NCBI GenBank assembly: GCA_965242605.1
Contig: CBDESS010000001.1
Coordinates: forward strand, 868,001 to 932,000
DNA from: JAAXHF01 sp965242605
GTDB taxonomy: Bacteria > Desulfobacterota > Binatia > Bin18
Direction of reading: 5' to 3'
DNA: 64,000 nt
Shown one piece after another: positions 8,421 to 15,294 of this stretch. The notes beneath the pieces are model-generated. The model was not told the origin of the DNA and made no database searches. It saw only the letters and a program-made list of their open reading frames with translations. Position numbers and translations under genes: made by a program. Position 1 is the stretch's first letter. Each line of letters opens with the position of its first letter.

Positions 8421-8699
8421 TCAGGAAGGGTTGAGTGCCTTTTTCAGCACAGGGCTCGACTTGAATGAGAGGACCCGACGACCGGAGATCATAATCGTTT
8501 CCCCGGTCTTGGGATTACGCCCTTTACGGGGTTGTTTCTCATTGATGGCAAAATTCCCAAAGCCCGAAATCTTGACTTTCTCGCCCTTTTCAAGACGGGT
8601 CTTCATAATCTCGAAAATCGACTCAACGACCTCGGTCGCCTCTTTCTTCGAAAAGCCCACTTTTTCGTATATCTGTTCAACAATATCTGCTTTTGTCAT
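8421..8699 (-). CDS. ihfA: Integration host factor subunit alpha
   Basis: 92 residues. The start at 8699 (MTKADIVEQIYEKVGFSKKE) follows GGAGGCTGGGC; a longer frame to 8750 is not needed. The DNA-bending beta arm is intact, with GRNPKTGETIMISGRRVL carrying the intercalating proline, and FGNFAINEKQPR precedes it. IHF bends DNA sharply at specific sites. It follows rplT directly. In many relatives pheS and pheT sit between rplT and ihfA; they are missing here. Confidence 0.95.
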   Translation of the reverse strand: MTKADIVEQIYEKVGFSKKEATEVVESIFEIMKTRLEKGEKVKISGFGNFAINEKQPRKGRNPKTGETIMISGRRVLSFKSSPVLKKALNPS

Positions 8700-8753
8700 G
8701 CCCAGCCTCCCGCTCGGGCGCAGCACCGCCGCCGGGGCAGCGGGGAACACATC

Positions 8754-9113
8754 CTAGGCGGCCAAACGCTCTTTGGCGACCTTGACAACCGCGCCAAAGG
8801 CATCCGGGTCATGGACAGCGAGCGCGGCCAGAATTTTTCTGTCGATGGCGACCTCAGCCTGGGCTAAACCGTGGATCAAGCGGCTGTATGACAAGCCGTT
8901 CAGACGGGCGGCGGCGTTAATGCGGATGTTCCATAAACGCCGAAAGGTCCGCTTTTTTACCCGGCGATCGCGGTAGGCATAGACGAGGCCGCGTTCAACG
9001 GTTTCGCGTGCCTGACGGTACAGACGGCGGCGGCCCCCCACGAAGCCTTTGGCGAGTTTGAGAATCTTTTTTCGACGGCGGCGAGCCTTGAAGCCGCGTT
9101 TTACTCGGGGCAT
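8754..9113 (-). CDS. rplT: 50S ribosomal protein L20
   Basis: 119 residues, highly basic, of normal length for L20. The N-terminal MPRVKRGFKARRRRKKILKL and the central YAYRDRRVKKRTFRRLWI-type segment are diagnostic. L20 binds 23S rRNA early in large-subunit assembly and in many bacteria represses its own operon. It is third in infC-rpmI-rplT, 10 bases after rpmI. Confidence 0.97.
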   Translation of the reverse strand: MPRVKRGFKARRRRKKILKLAKGFVGGRRRLYRQARETVERGLVYAYRDRRVKKRTFRRLWNIRINAAARLNGLSYSRLIHGLAQAEVAIDRKILAALAVHDPDAFGAVVKVAKERLAA

Positions 9114-9123
9114 GTGTTCTCCT

Positions 9124-9321
9124 TTACCGAAACGGAATCAGGGCCCGAATCGCGCGTTCATCGGCCGCCGAGACGAGACCCGGCTGCCTCAGGTGCCGTT
9201 TCTGTTTTGTCGTCTTGGTGGACAGAATATGACGCCGATAGGCACGGTAACGCCGCACCTTTCCAGACCCCGTAACCTTGAAACGTTTGGCCGCCCCGCG
9301 GCACGTTTTCAGCTTTGGCAT
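9124..9321 (-). CDS. rpmI: 50S ribosomal protein L35
   Basis: 65 residues, the usual size. The MPKLKTCRGAAKRFKVTGSG start and the following RAYRRHILSTKTTKQKRHLR core are characteristic. It lies 3 bases after infC and 10 bases before rplT in the conserved operon. Confidence 0.97.
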   Translation of the reverse strand: MPKLKTCRGAAKRFKVTGSGKVRRYRAYRRHILSTKTTKQKRHLRQPGLVSAADERAIRALIPFR

Positions 9322-9324
9322 GGC

Positions 9325-9837
9325 TTACCTCGGAACAATGAGCATGGACATGTTGCGGCCCTCTAAACGGGCCTGGTTTTCGATCGTCCCAATATCCTCA
9401 ATTTTTTGAAACACCTTATCCAGCAGCTCCTTGCCAACCTCGGGATGGGTAATCTCCCGGCCGCGGAAGAAGATCGACACCTTGACCCGCTGCTTCTTCT
9501 CCAGGAAACGCCGGATATTATTGACCTTGAAATCAATATCGTGGTCATTTGTTCGGGAGCCGAGTTTGACCTCTTTTACGAGCACCTGGGTTTGATTTTT
9601 CCGCGACTCCTGAGCCTTCTTCTTCTGCAGGTAGCGGTACTTGCCGTAGTCCATGAGCCGGCAGACCGGGGGCGAGGCGGTCGGTGATATTTCGACCAGA
9701 TCGAGTTCTCGCTCCTCGGTCAGACGTAAGGCCTCGGCCAAGTGCAGGACGCCGACCTGGGTTCCGCCTTCGTCAATGACGCGGACTTCGCGTGCGCGGA
9801 TCTGTTGATTGATCCGAACCCCTGCTTCTCGAGCTAT
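9325..9837 (-). CDS. infC: Translation initiation factor IF-3, AUA start
   Basis: About 170 residues carrying the IF-3 signatures RINQQIRAREVRVI, DLVEISPTASPPVCRLMDYG and, in the C-terminal domain, VSIFFRGREITHPEVG. IF-3 checks the initiator tRNA and start codon on the 30S subunit. The start is chosen at an ATA codon (9837-9835) because GGGAGG (9849-9844) sits 6 bases before it and the predicted N-terminus then aligns with other IF-3 proteins. infC is known to use AUU, AUC or AUA starts so that IF-3 represses its own translation. An in-frame ATG at 9888 would add a 17-residue Pro/Cys-rich extension unlike the family. Confidence 0.92.
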   Translation of the reverse strand: MAREAGVRINQQIRAREVRVIDEGGTQVGVLHLAEALRLTEERELDLVEISPTASPPVCRLMDYGKYRYLQKKKAQESRKNQTQVLVKEVKLGSRTNDHDIDFKVNNIRRFLEKKQRVKVSIFFRGREITHPEVGKELLDKVFQKIEDIGTIENQARLEGRNMSMLIVPR

Positions 9838-9849
9838 GGCGCACCTCCC
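9835..9849 (-). promoter_or_regulatory. Shine-Dalgarno and AUA start codon of infC
   Basis: Reading the minus strand, GGGAGG is followed by six bases and then ATA. A strong ribosome site in front of a start that IF-3 itself discriminates against is the known autoregulatory device of infC. Confidence 0.7.
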
Positions 9850-9963
9850 GGCACATGGACAGTGGCCAGGCGGTGAGGCAGGCGGCAAGCGGTCCGGGCG
9901 GGGGCCCCCGCTCCTGTATGTCCTCTGGGGGCTGCTGTCACAGTGCTCATGTGTTTATCACCA

Positions 9964-10035
9964 TAGGCGCGGGCGGTATCGAACCGCCGACCTCTTCCGC
10001 GTCAAGGAAGCGCTCTCCCACTGAGCTACGCGCCT
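9964..10035 (-). tRNA. tRNA-Val (GAC)
   Basis: The minus strand folds into a complete cloverleaf: acceptor AGGCGCG/CGCGCCT, D stem GCTC/GAGC, anticodon stem CTTCC/GGAAG around the loop TTGACGC (anticodon GAC), variable loop AGGTC, and T arm GGCGG-TTCGATA-CCGCC. The 3' CCA is not encoded. It lies between rplI and infC, where thrS is often found in other genomes. Confidence 0.95.
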
Positions 10036-10094
10036 GCAAAATTGTCTCTTGTGCTGTCCTGAGGTTGCGCTATCCGGCGAGGGGAGGAGTTGGA

Positions 10095-10547
10095 TCAGGA
10101 CTCGGCAGTGACCTCAACCTTGATATTTACCCGCATTGCGCCGCCTAGATTGACCGGCACATCATACGAGCCCACCTGCTTGATCGGCTCGTCAAGGAGA
10201 ATTTTCCGTCGGTCAAGGCTCAGCCCCTTCTCGTTGAGGGCTGCCTCAAGGTCGATATTCGTGACCGACCCAAACAACCGTCCTTCTTCTCCGGCCTTGG
10301 CCGGGATGGTGAGACTCAGGGCGGACAGCTGTTCAATCAGCGCCTGGGCCTGGCGCTCGGCTCGTTCTTTTTTGCCCGCCACCAGGCGCTTGTGATGCTC
10401 AAGGACGCGGACATTGCGCCGATTTGCTTCAACCGCCAGCCCCCGCGGCAGCAAATAGTTCCGCGCGTAGCCGTCCCGGACCTTGACAACATCACCGATC
10501 TGCCCCAGATTAGCGACCTCTTCCTGTAGAATAATCTCCATGGCCAT
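10095..10547 (-). CDS. rplI: 50S ribosomal protein L9
   Basis: 150 residues with the N-terminal RNA-binding domain (VANLGQIGDVVKVRDGYARN, YLLPRGLA), the long connecting helix and the C-terminal domain, the normal length for L9. The start is either 10547 (MAMEII) or the ATG at 10541 (MEIILQEE), the latter nearer to other L9 proteins. It is the last gene of rpsF-rpsR-rplI; dnaB, which often follows, is absent. Confidence 0.95.
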   Translation of the reverse strand: MAMEIILQEEVANLGQIGDVVKVRDGYARNYLLPRGLAVEANRRNVRVLEHHKRLVAGKKERAERQAQALIEQLSALSLTIPAKAGEEGRLFGSVTNIDLEAALNEKGLSLDRRKILLDEPIKQVGSYDVPVNLGGAMRVNIKVEVTAES

Positions 10548-10599
10548 TCTCGCTTACGGCAGTGTGCGCCAAAACACAAGGCACCGCGCCACCCGATGC

Positions 10600-10899
10600 T
10601 TACGCCTGGGTTCTCACATACGGGAGCAGGGCAATCGCCCGCGCCCGCTTGACGGCGGTTGTGAGCTTCCGCTGACACCAAGCACACGTTCCGGTAATGC
10701 GGCGGGGGATAATTTTGCCTCGCTCGGTGATGAAGTCCTCAAGGATGCGTGTTTCCTTATAGTCAATCGAGAGGCTTTTGTCGGCACAGAACCGACACAC
10801 TTTTCGTCGCAAGCGACGGCGGGCTGGGAATTTATCGTCCCCGTGCTGGGCGCGGCGGAAACGCCCTCCTCCGCCTCCTCTTGCTGGTGATCTTGCCAT
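10600..10899 (-). CDS. rpsR: 30S ribosomal protein S18, zinc-binding form
   Basis: 99 residues with a Gly/Arg-rich N-terminus and the S18 core (YKETRILEDFITERGKIIPR). Two CxxC pairs, CRFC and CAWC, mark the zinc-binding (C+) version; many bacteria have a cysteine-free version used under zinc starvation. It lies 23 bases after rpsF. Confidence 0.96.
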   Translation of the reverse strand: MARSPARGGGGGRFRRAQHGDDKFPARRRLRRKVCRFCADKSLSIDYKETRILEDFITERGKIIPRRITGTCAWCQRKLTTAVKRARAIALLPYVRTQA

Positions 10900-10922
10900 G
10901 CGCTGTTCTCCTCAGTGTCTTT

Positions 10923-11432
10923 TCAGTTTGTGGTCGGCGAGGCTGGCTCGTCGTGCTCAGCCGGTTTACTCTGCGCATTCTGCCCAGCATCGGCCGGCGT
11001 GACCGCAGGCTCCTGGGCCGTCGCTGGCCCGAGGGCTGGCTGGCCCGACTCAGCAGCAGACTCAGCAGGAGCTTCGGGCGGCGTCTCGGCCTCTGTCTCG
11101 CTCACCGCCTCGGAGCGGGGCTGTGCGCCCGGGCGTTTGTCTGAAGGGGCTTTGCGCACGATGGACAGAAACCGTATCACATCTTCGCTCAACCGAAAGT
11201 TGCGTTCCAACTCCTGGAGTGCCACAGGTGTGGCCTCATATTCGAGGCGGACATAATAGCCCCTGCGTTGTTTCTGAATCCGATAGGCCAACTCCCGCAT
11301 GCCCCACTCTTCGACCTGGAGCACCTTTCCCTGGCCGTTCTCAACGAGTTGCTCCATCCAGGTCAGGACTTCCTTCACCCGAGCTTCAGCCAAGTCGGGA
11401 TGCAGGATGGTGAGTGTTTCATAAATCGGCAT
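10923..11432 (-). CDS. rpsF: 30S ribosomal protein S6 with acidic C-terminal extension
   Basis: 169 residues. The start at 11432 (MPIYETLTILHPDLAE) follows GGAGGA with normal spacing; the frame continues to 11702 but without S6 similarity. Residues 1-95 are the ferredoxin-like S6 fold (ELAYRIQKQRRGYYVRLEY). The last 70 or so residues are low complexity, rich in Glu, Ala, Pro and Ser. S6 tails are substrates of RimK glutamylation in E. coli; a long Glu/Ala tail is seen in several lineages and its role here is unknown. Confidence 0.95.
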   Translation of the reverse strand: MPIYETLTILHPDLAEARVKEVLTWMEQLVENGQGKVLQVEEWGMRELAYRIQKQRRGYYVRLEYEATPVALQELERNFRLSEDVIRFLSIVRKAPSDKRPGAQPRSEAVSETEAETPPEAPAESAAESGQPALGPATAQEPAVTPADAGQNAQSKPAEHDEPASPTTN

Positions 11433-11523
11433 GCGTTCCTCCGGTCCGTACAGTGTGTATTTTTGCATAGCATAGGGCAAAAGGGACGACAATAGAGCGG
11501 ATTGAGGCCCAAGTCTGCCAGAC

Positions 11524-12156
11524 TCAGCCCCCAGAGCCGGCCCGATTAAACCCATCCATTGCCCGCTCCAGCCCTTGTGCGACGACCGCCTCAACCGCAT
11601 CCGCGCCGCGCCGCGCCGCGCAGAGCATAAACGCCCTCTCTTGCTCAGTAAAGCGACGCAACACAAAATCTGTGACGGGCGTAGCGTCCTGAGGTCGTCC
11701 AATACCGATCTTCACCCGGGGAAAAGCCTTACTGCCAAGTCCGTCAATGATCGAAGCCACCCCTCGGTTGCCGCCAGCACCGCTCCCACCCCGCTTGATG
11801 CGAATCCGGCCCAAGGGCAGATCAAGGTCATCGTGTACGACCACGAAATCGGGGGCAGACAAACTATACCACTCCCGAATCCGGCCCGCGGCTTCCCCAC
11901 TGTTGTTCATAAAGGTCTGGGGCTGGACCAGCAGGACGGTCTGGTTATTGCGGCATCCCCGGCCGATCCGAGACAGCAGGAGGCTGCCTTCGAGGCCGCA
12001 TCGTTTCGCCTTCCTCCCTCGATCTGTTGAAACGATGCGGCCTTCAAGCGGAAGGTGCCACCGCTCGGCCAGGATGTCGATCACCCGGAATCCCAGGTTG
12101 TGGCGGGTATTGTGGTAGGTCGGGCCTGGATTCCCCAAACCGATCAGCACACGCAC
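11524..12156 (-). CDS. pth: Peptidyl-tRNA hydrolase with an in-frame repeat insertion
   Basis: Releases peptides from stalled peptidyl-tRNA. Catalytic His lies in NTRHNLGF, Asn in GLGNPGPTYHNT, Asp in VVHDDLDLPLG, and the FMNNSG and GSGAGGNRG segments are conserved. The product is 210 residues. Between LPLEG and the expected VLLVQPQTFMN strand lie about 17 extra residues including GRIVSTDRGRKAKRCG. These are encoded by a dispersed palindromic repeat (11994-12042) and replace the short loop found in relatives. The loop is surface exposed in known Pth structures, so the enzyme is probably active. It lies 5 bases after rplY. Confidence 0.95.
   Translation of the reverse strand: MRVLIGLGNPGPTYHNTRHNLGFRVIDILAERWHLPLEGRIVSTDRGRKAKRCGLEGSLLLSRIGRGCRNNQTVLLVQPQTFMNNSGEAAGRIREWYSLSAPDFVVVHDDLDLPLGRIRIKRGGSGAGGNRGVASIIDGLGSKAFPRVKIGIGRPQDATPVTDFVLRRFTEQERAFMLCAARRGADAVEAVVAQGLERAMDGFNRAGSGG
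11994..12042. repeat. Palindromic repeat, copy A (inside pth)
   Basis: Perfect 14-bp inverted repeat GGCCGCATCGTTTC (11994-12007) and GAAACGATGCGGCC (12029-12042) around a 21-base centre. It carries inner arms plus centre. On the coding strand it reads RIVSTDRG in frame (pth residues about 39-55). Confidence 0.93.
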
Positions 12157-12161
12157 GACAG

Positions 12162-12794
12162 CTATTCGCTCACTTCGGCCGGCACATCGTCGGCTGGCGT
12201 CTCTTCGGTCGTTCCTTCTGCTGTCACCTCTGGCTGGCGGCGTATGTGGACGGTGACCACGGCTGTATGCGGATCGGTGAGAACGGTGACCTGCTCGGGC
12301 AGCGCCAAGTCTCCAACCCGAATCACGTCGTTGACATCAAGTTCGGTCACATCAATCTCAACCGCGGGAGGGAGGTCACGCGGCAGACACTCAATGGCAA
12401 TATCACGAACCATAGCCTGGAGCGTCCCACCAGCCGTGACGCCTTTCGCCCGCCCCGAGAGATGGACGGGGATGGTGGTCTGGAGCGGCTTACTCTCATC
12501 CACTGCAAAGAAGTCGGCGTGTAAGAGCGCACTGGTCACGGGATGGCACTGGAGTTCTTTGAGCAAAACAAGCGTATCGTTCAATGCGGGGTCCGGGGAA
12601 GCCAGTTTCAGCAGGGGCGCGCCCTGGATTTTCGACAGTTGGGTGCGCATCTCCTTGGCATCAACGCTGAGCGAGGTCGCCGCTCTGCCGGCACCATAGA
12701 AGACGCCCGGCACTTTTCCCGCCCGCCGCATCTGAGCGGCGCGTTCTTTTCCTCTTGTCTGACGTGTTTCAACCCTCAGGTGTATGTTTTCCAT
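12162..12794 (-). CDS. rplY: 50S ribosomal protein L25 (long CTC type)
   Basis: 210 residues with an N-terminal 5S rRNA-binding domain (ETRQTRGKERAAQMRRAGKVPGV-type start) and a C-terminal TL5/CTC domain (IPVHLSGRAKGVTAGGTLQ), followed by a short acidic tail. This is the two-domain form usual outside enterobacteria. It lies between prs and pth, a conserved order in deltaproteobacteria. Confidence 0.95.
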   Translation of the reverse strand: MENIHLRVETRQTRGKERAAQMRRAGKVPGVFYGAGRAATSLSVDAKEMRTQLSKIQGAPLLKLASPDPALNDTLVLLKELQCHPVTSALLHADFFAVDESKPLQTTIPVHLSGRAKGVTAGGTLQAMVRDIAIECLPRDLPPAVEIDVTELDVNDVIRVGDLALPEQVTVLTDPHTAVVTVHIRRQPEVTAEGTTEETPADDVPAEVSE

Positions 12795-12832
12795 CGTGTC
12801 CTCGTTTTCCTGGCCTGTCTCAGCGCACCCGC

Positions 12833-13804
12833 TTAAAACAGCGAGCTGATTGACTCCTCATTGTGGATGCGTCGAATGGCCTCTCCCATCAGCGGAGCGA
12901 TGGACAGGACGCGAATCTTGTCCAACTCGTGGGTCTCGGGCTGGAGCGGAATTGAGTTCGTGACCACCAGTTCCTCCAGGGTAGACTCCTCTATCCGTTT
13001 CATCGCCGGCCCGGACAGTACGGCATGCGTACAACAGGCAAAGACCGCCTCGGCTCCGGCCTCGTGCAGCGCGGACGCCGCAGCGGTGAGCGTCCCGGCC
13101 GTGTCCACCATGTCATCAATCAGGACGGCAACCCGGCTGCCCACATCGCCGATGATGTGCATCTCGGCAACATCGCGGTTGGCGCTGGCCGACGGGCTCT
13201 CTTCAACCTCCTGACCACGCCGCTTGTCTATAATCGCCAAGGAGGCCCCGAGGCGCTTGGCAAACGCCCGTGCGCGTTCCACCCCACCTGCGTCGGGAGA
13301 CACAACGCAGATCTTCTCGCGCCCGACCCGAGAACTCAGATATGGCACGAGCACAGGTGCTGAAAACAGGTTGTCCACCGGGATATTAAAGAAGCCCTGA
13401 ATCTGTCCGGCGTGCAACTCAGCCGTCAGCACCCGAGAGGCCCCGGCGGTGGTGAGCAGGTCGGCCACCAATTTAGCGCTAATCGGCACACGGGGGGCAA
13501 CCTTTCGATCTTGACGGGCGTAGCCGTAGTAGGGAATCACGGCGGTAATCCGGTTTGCCGAGGCACGCTTGAAGGCGTCAAGCATCAGCAGCAACTCCAT
13601 GAGATGATCGTTGACGGGCGTACACAAGGACTGCACCACAAAGACATCGCCCCCCCGAACATTCTCGGTAATTTCAACCGAGCTTTCGCCATCGCTGAAG
13701 GTCCGAATATCAGCCGCCCCCAGACGCTCCGGCAGGCTGGCGCAAATTTCCTCAGCCAACGGCCGATTCGATCTCCCGGCGAAGATTTTGAGTACATCCC
13801 GCAT
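12833..13804 (-). CDS. prs: Ribose-phosphate pyrophosphokinase
   Basis: 323 residues making PRPP from ribose-5-phosphate and ATP for nucleotide, His and Trp synthesis. Visible motifs are FSDGESSVEI, the flexible loop YYGYARQDRK, and the PRPP-binding VLIDDMVDTAGT. The start at 13804 (MRDVLKIFAG) follows GGGGGGT; the frame continues to 13888 through an unrelated palindromic repeat. It is read in the same direction as tRNA-Gln and ispE upstream, and rplY follows 38 bases on. Confidence 0.96.
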   Translation of the reverse strand: MRDVLKIFAGRSNRPLAEEICASLPERLGAADIRTFSDGESSVEITENVRGGDVFVVQSLCTPVNDHLMELLLMLDAFKRASANRITAVIPYYGYARQDRKVAPRVPISAKLVADLLTTAGASRVLTAELHAGQIQGFFNIPVDNLFSAPVLVPYLSSRVGREKICVVSPDAGGVERARAFAKRLGASLAIIDKRRGQEVEESPSASANRDVAEMHIIGDVGSRVAVLIDDMVDTAGTLTAAASALHEAGAEAVFACCTHAVLSGPAMKRIEESTLEELVVTNSIPLQPETHELDKIRVLSIAPLMGEAIRRIHNEESISSLF

Positions 13805-13838
13805 CGGATACCCCCCGTGAGAAAAGCCGTGCCGAAAC

Positions 13839-13892
13839 AAAGGTGCATCGTCTGAGCCGGTCAACAAGAGGAAGGCAGGACGATGCACCTTT
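13839..13892. repeat. Palindromic repeat, copy G (prs leader)
   Basis: Perfect 14-bp inverted repeat AAAGGTGCATCGTC (13839-13852) and GACGATGCACCTTT (13879-13892). These match the outer arms of copies C and E. The centre (gtcaacaagaggaaggc) matches the family centre, and inner arms are missing. It sits 35 bases upstream of the prs start. A further small inverted repeat (GAACGATG near 13898, CATCGTTC near 13957) flanks it. Confidence 0.85.
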
Positions 13893-13971
13893 GGTGAACG
13901 ATGCGCTCTCTTGTGTCCTCACCCTTGCCTGTGCGGCCGCCGCCTCGGGAAGCACTCATCGTTCGCCCGCA

Positions 13972-14045
13972 CTGGGGAGGCAGGATTCGAACCTGCGAAT
14001 GCCGGGGCCAAAACCCGGTGCCTTGCCTGGCTTGGCTACTCCCCA
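13972..14045 (-). tRNA. tRNA-Gln (TTG)
   Basis: Minus-strand cloverleaf: acceptor TGGGGAG/CTCCCCA, anticodon stem CCGGG/CCCGG around TTTTGGC (anticodon TTG), T arm GCAGG-TTCGAAT-CCTGC, discriminator G. The CCA end is not encoded. Its place between ispE and prs is conserved in many deltaproteobacteria. Confidence 0.95.
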
Positions 14046-14079
14046 CCAGCACGATCTTCCACGCTCATTCCGAGCGGCC

Positions 14080-14109
14080 TAACTAAAGGCCAGACACGGC
14101 AAAAGTCAA
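14080..14109 (-). promoter_or_regulatory. Probable promoter for tRNA-Gln and prs
   Basis: On the minus strand TTGACT (14109-14104) and TAGTTA (14085-14080) are separated by 18 bases and lie 35 bases upstream of the tRNA. Confidence 0.45.
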
Positions 14110-14138
14110 GAGGGCAGGCAGGCCCAGCCCACACAGGC

Positions 14139-15122
14139 TCACATTGAGCGACCATCCTGTGGGCCCCAGCGCGGCTCTTCAGCCAGGGATTCAACCACGA
14201 ACACCCGCCCCTGCCCTGCCACGGTTTTGGCAAGGCTGTCCGCCGCCCGGTGGGCGGCCGCCCGGTGGCCGAACAGCCCGAAGACGGCCGACCCACTCCC
14301 GGACATCAGCACCGCCTCGGCCCGTGTGCCCAGGAGCCTGTTCTTGAGGTCTCGAAGCAGCGGATGGGCGGGCAGGACGGCCCGCTCAAGATCATTGACA
14401 CAAGCGGCCGGCGACGGCCAGCCATCGGCCAGGACAGCGATCGTTGGAGACGAGTCATCAAAAGGTAAATCGTCTTGCCTTCGATCTGTTGAAACGACGC
14501 GGCCTTCTCTCGATCGGAGAAGACGAGGCACCTCAGCAGTCGCCCCGATCAGCTGGTCAAAACGCCGGTAGGCCCACGCTGTGGAGACGCCAAAAGCCGG
14601 AATGACCAGGACCAGCCAGCGCCTCCCGACCAAGCGGACCGGCCTCAACTCCTCGCCGATCCCCGCCACCCGGGCCGGCTGACACGGAATGAAAAACGGC
14701 ACATCTGCGCCCAAACGCAGCCCCAGTTCACACAGTCGCTGCTCGGTCCAGCCAAGCCGCAGCAGGCTGTTGAGCCCTTTCAGGACCGCCGCGGCATCGC
14801 TGCTTCCACCGCCCAGACCAGCCCCGGCCGGAATACGTTTGATCAGACGGAGCGAGAGACAGGCGGCGAGCCCGGCTTCTTGACACAGCAGCACGGCGGC
14901 GCGACAGGCCAGATTGGTCTCGTCGCTCGGAATACATGGATCGTCGCAGCTCAGACAAATCTGTGCCGGGCAGGCGGCTGAGACCACATCGTCCAGCCCT
15001 ATGTGAATCTCATCGCACAGGCTGACCGGCAGCATGAGAGAATCAAGCCGGTGATACCCATCTTCCCGCCGGCCCACAATACGCAAAAACAGGTTGACTT
15101 TGGCTGGAGCAAGAACCCGCAT
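14139..15122 (-). CDS. ispE: 4-diphosphocytidyl-2-C-methyl-D-erythritol kinase with in-frame repeat insertion
   Basis: GHMP kinase of the non-mevalonate isoprenoid pathway, about 327 residues. Motifs are APAKVNLFLRI at the N-terminus, the ATP loop PAGAGLGGGSSDAA, and MSGSGSAVFGLF near the C-terminus. The start at 15122 (MRVLAPAKVN) matches other IspE proteins although the ribosome site is weak. Residues about 200-218 (REGRVVSTDRRQDDLPF region) come from a palindromic repeat at 14470-14526, inserted in the variable region between FGVSTAWAYR and the NDLE motif. It is upstream of tRNA-Gln and prs on the same strand. Confidence 0.94.
   Translation of the reverse strand: MRVLAPAKVNLFLRIVGRREDGYHRLDSLMLPVSLCDEIHIGLDDVVSAACPAQICLSCDDPCIPSDETNLACRAAVLLCQEAGLAACLSLRLIKRIPAGAGLGGGSSDAAAVLKGLNSLLRLGWTEQRLCELGLRLGADVPFFIPCQPARVAGIGEELRPVRLVGRRWLVLVIPAFGVSTAWAYRRFDQLIGATAEVPRLLRSREGRVVSTDRRQDDLPFDDSSPTIAVLADGWPSPAACVNDLERAVLPAHPLLRDLKNRLLGTRAEAVLMSGSGSAVFGLFGHRAAAHRAADSLAKTVAGQGRVFVVESLAEEPRWGPQDGRSM
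14470..14526. repeat. Palindromic repeat, copy B (inside ispE)
   Basis: Outer arms TCGTCTT (14470-14476) and AAGACGA (14520-14526), the family centre, and one inner arm GAAACGACGCGGCC (14491-14504). The left inner arm is missing. The ispE strand reads GRVVSTDR, the same frame as in pth. Confidence 0.85.
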
Positions 15123-15159
15123 AGACCCTGTTGTTGCAGGCTCTGGCCCGGTCTGCAAC

Positions 15160-15261
15160 AAAGATGCCTCGTCTTGCCTTCGAGGCCGCATCATTTCAAC
15201 AGATCGAGGGGAAGGCGAAACGATGCGGCCTGCTCTCGACCGGAGAAGACGAGACACCTTT
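15160..15261. repeat. Palindromic repeat, copy C (full length, between amidohydrolase and ispE)
   Basis: A nested palindrome of about 102 bp. Outer arms AAAGATGCCTCGTCTT (15160-15175) and AAGACGAGACACCTTT (15246-15261), inner arms GGCCGCATCATTTC (15184-15197) and GAAACGATGCGGCC (15217-15230). The centre is in the opposite orientation to copies A and E. It fills most of the 172-base gap and could also act as a transcript-end structure. Confidence 0.92.
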
Positions 15262-15294
15262 ACGGAGGGGCGGGGCGGCTGAGGCTGTCCTCTT

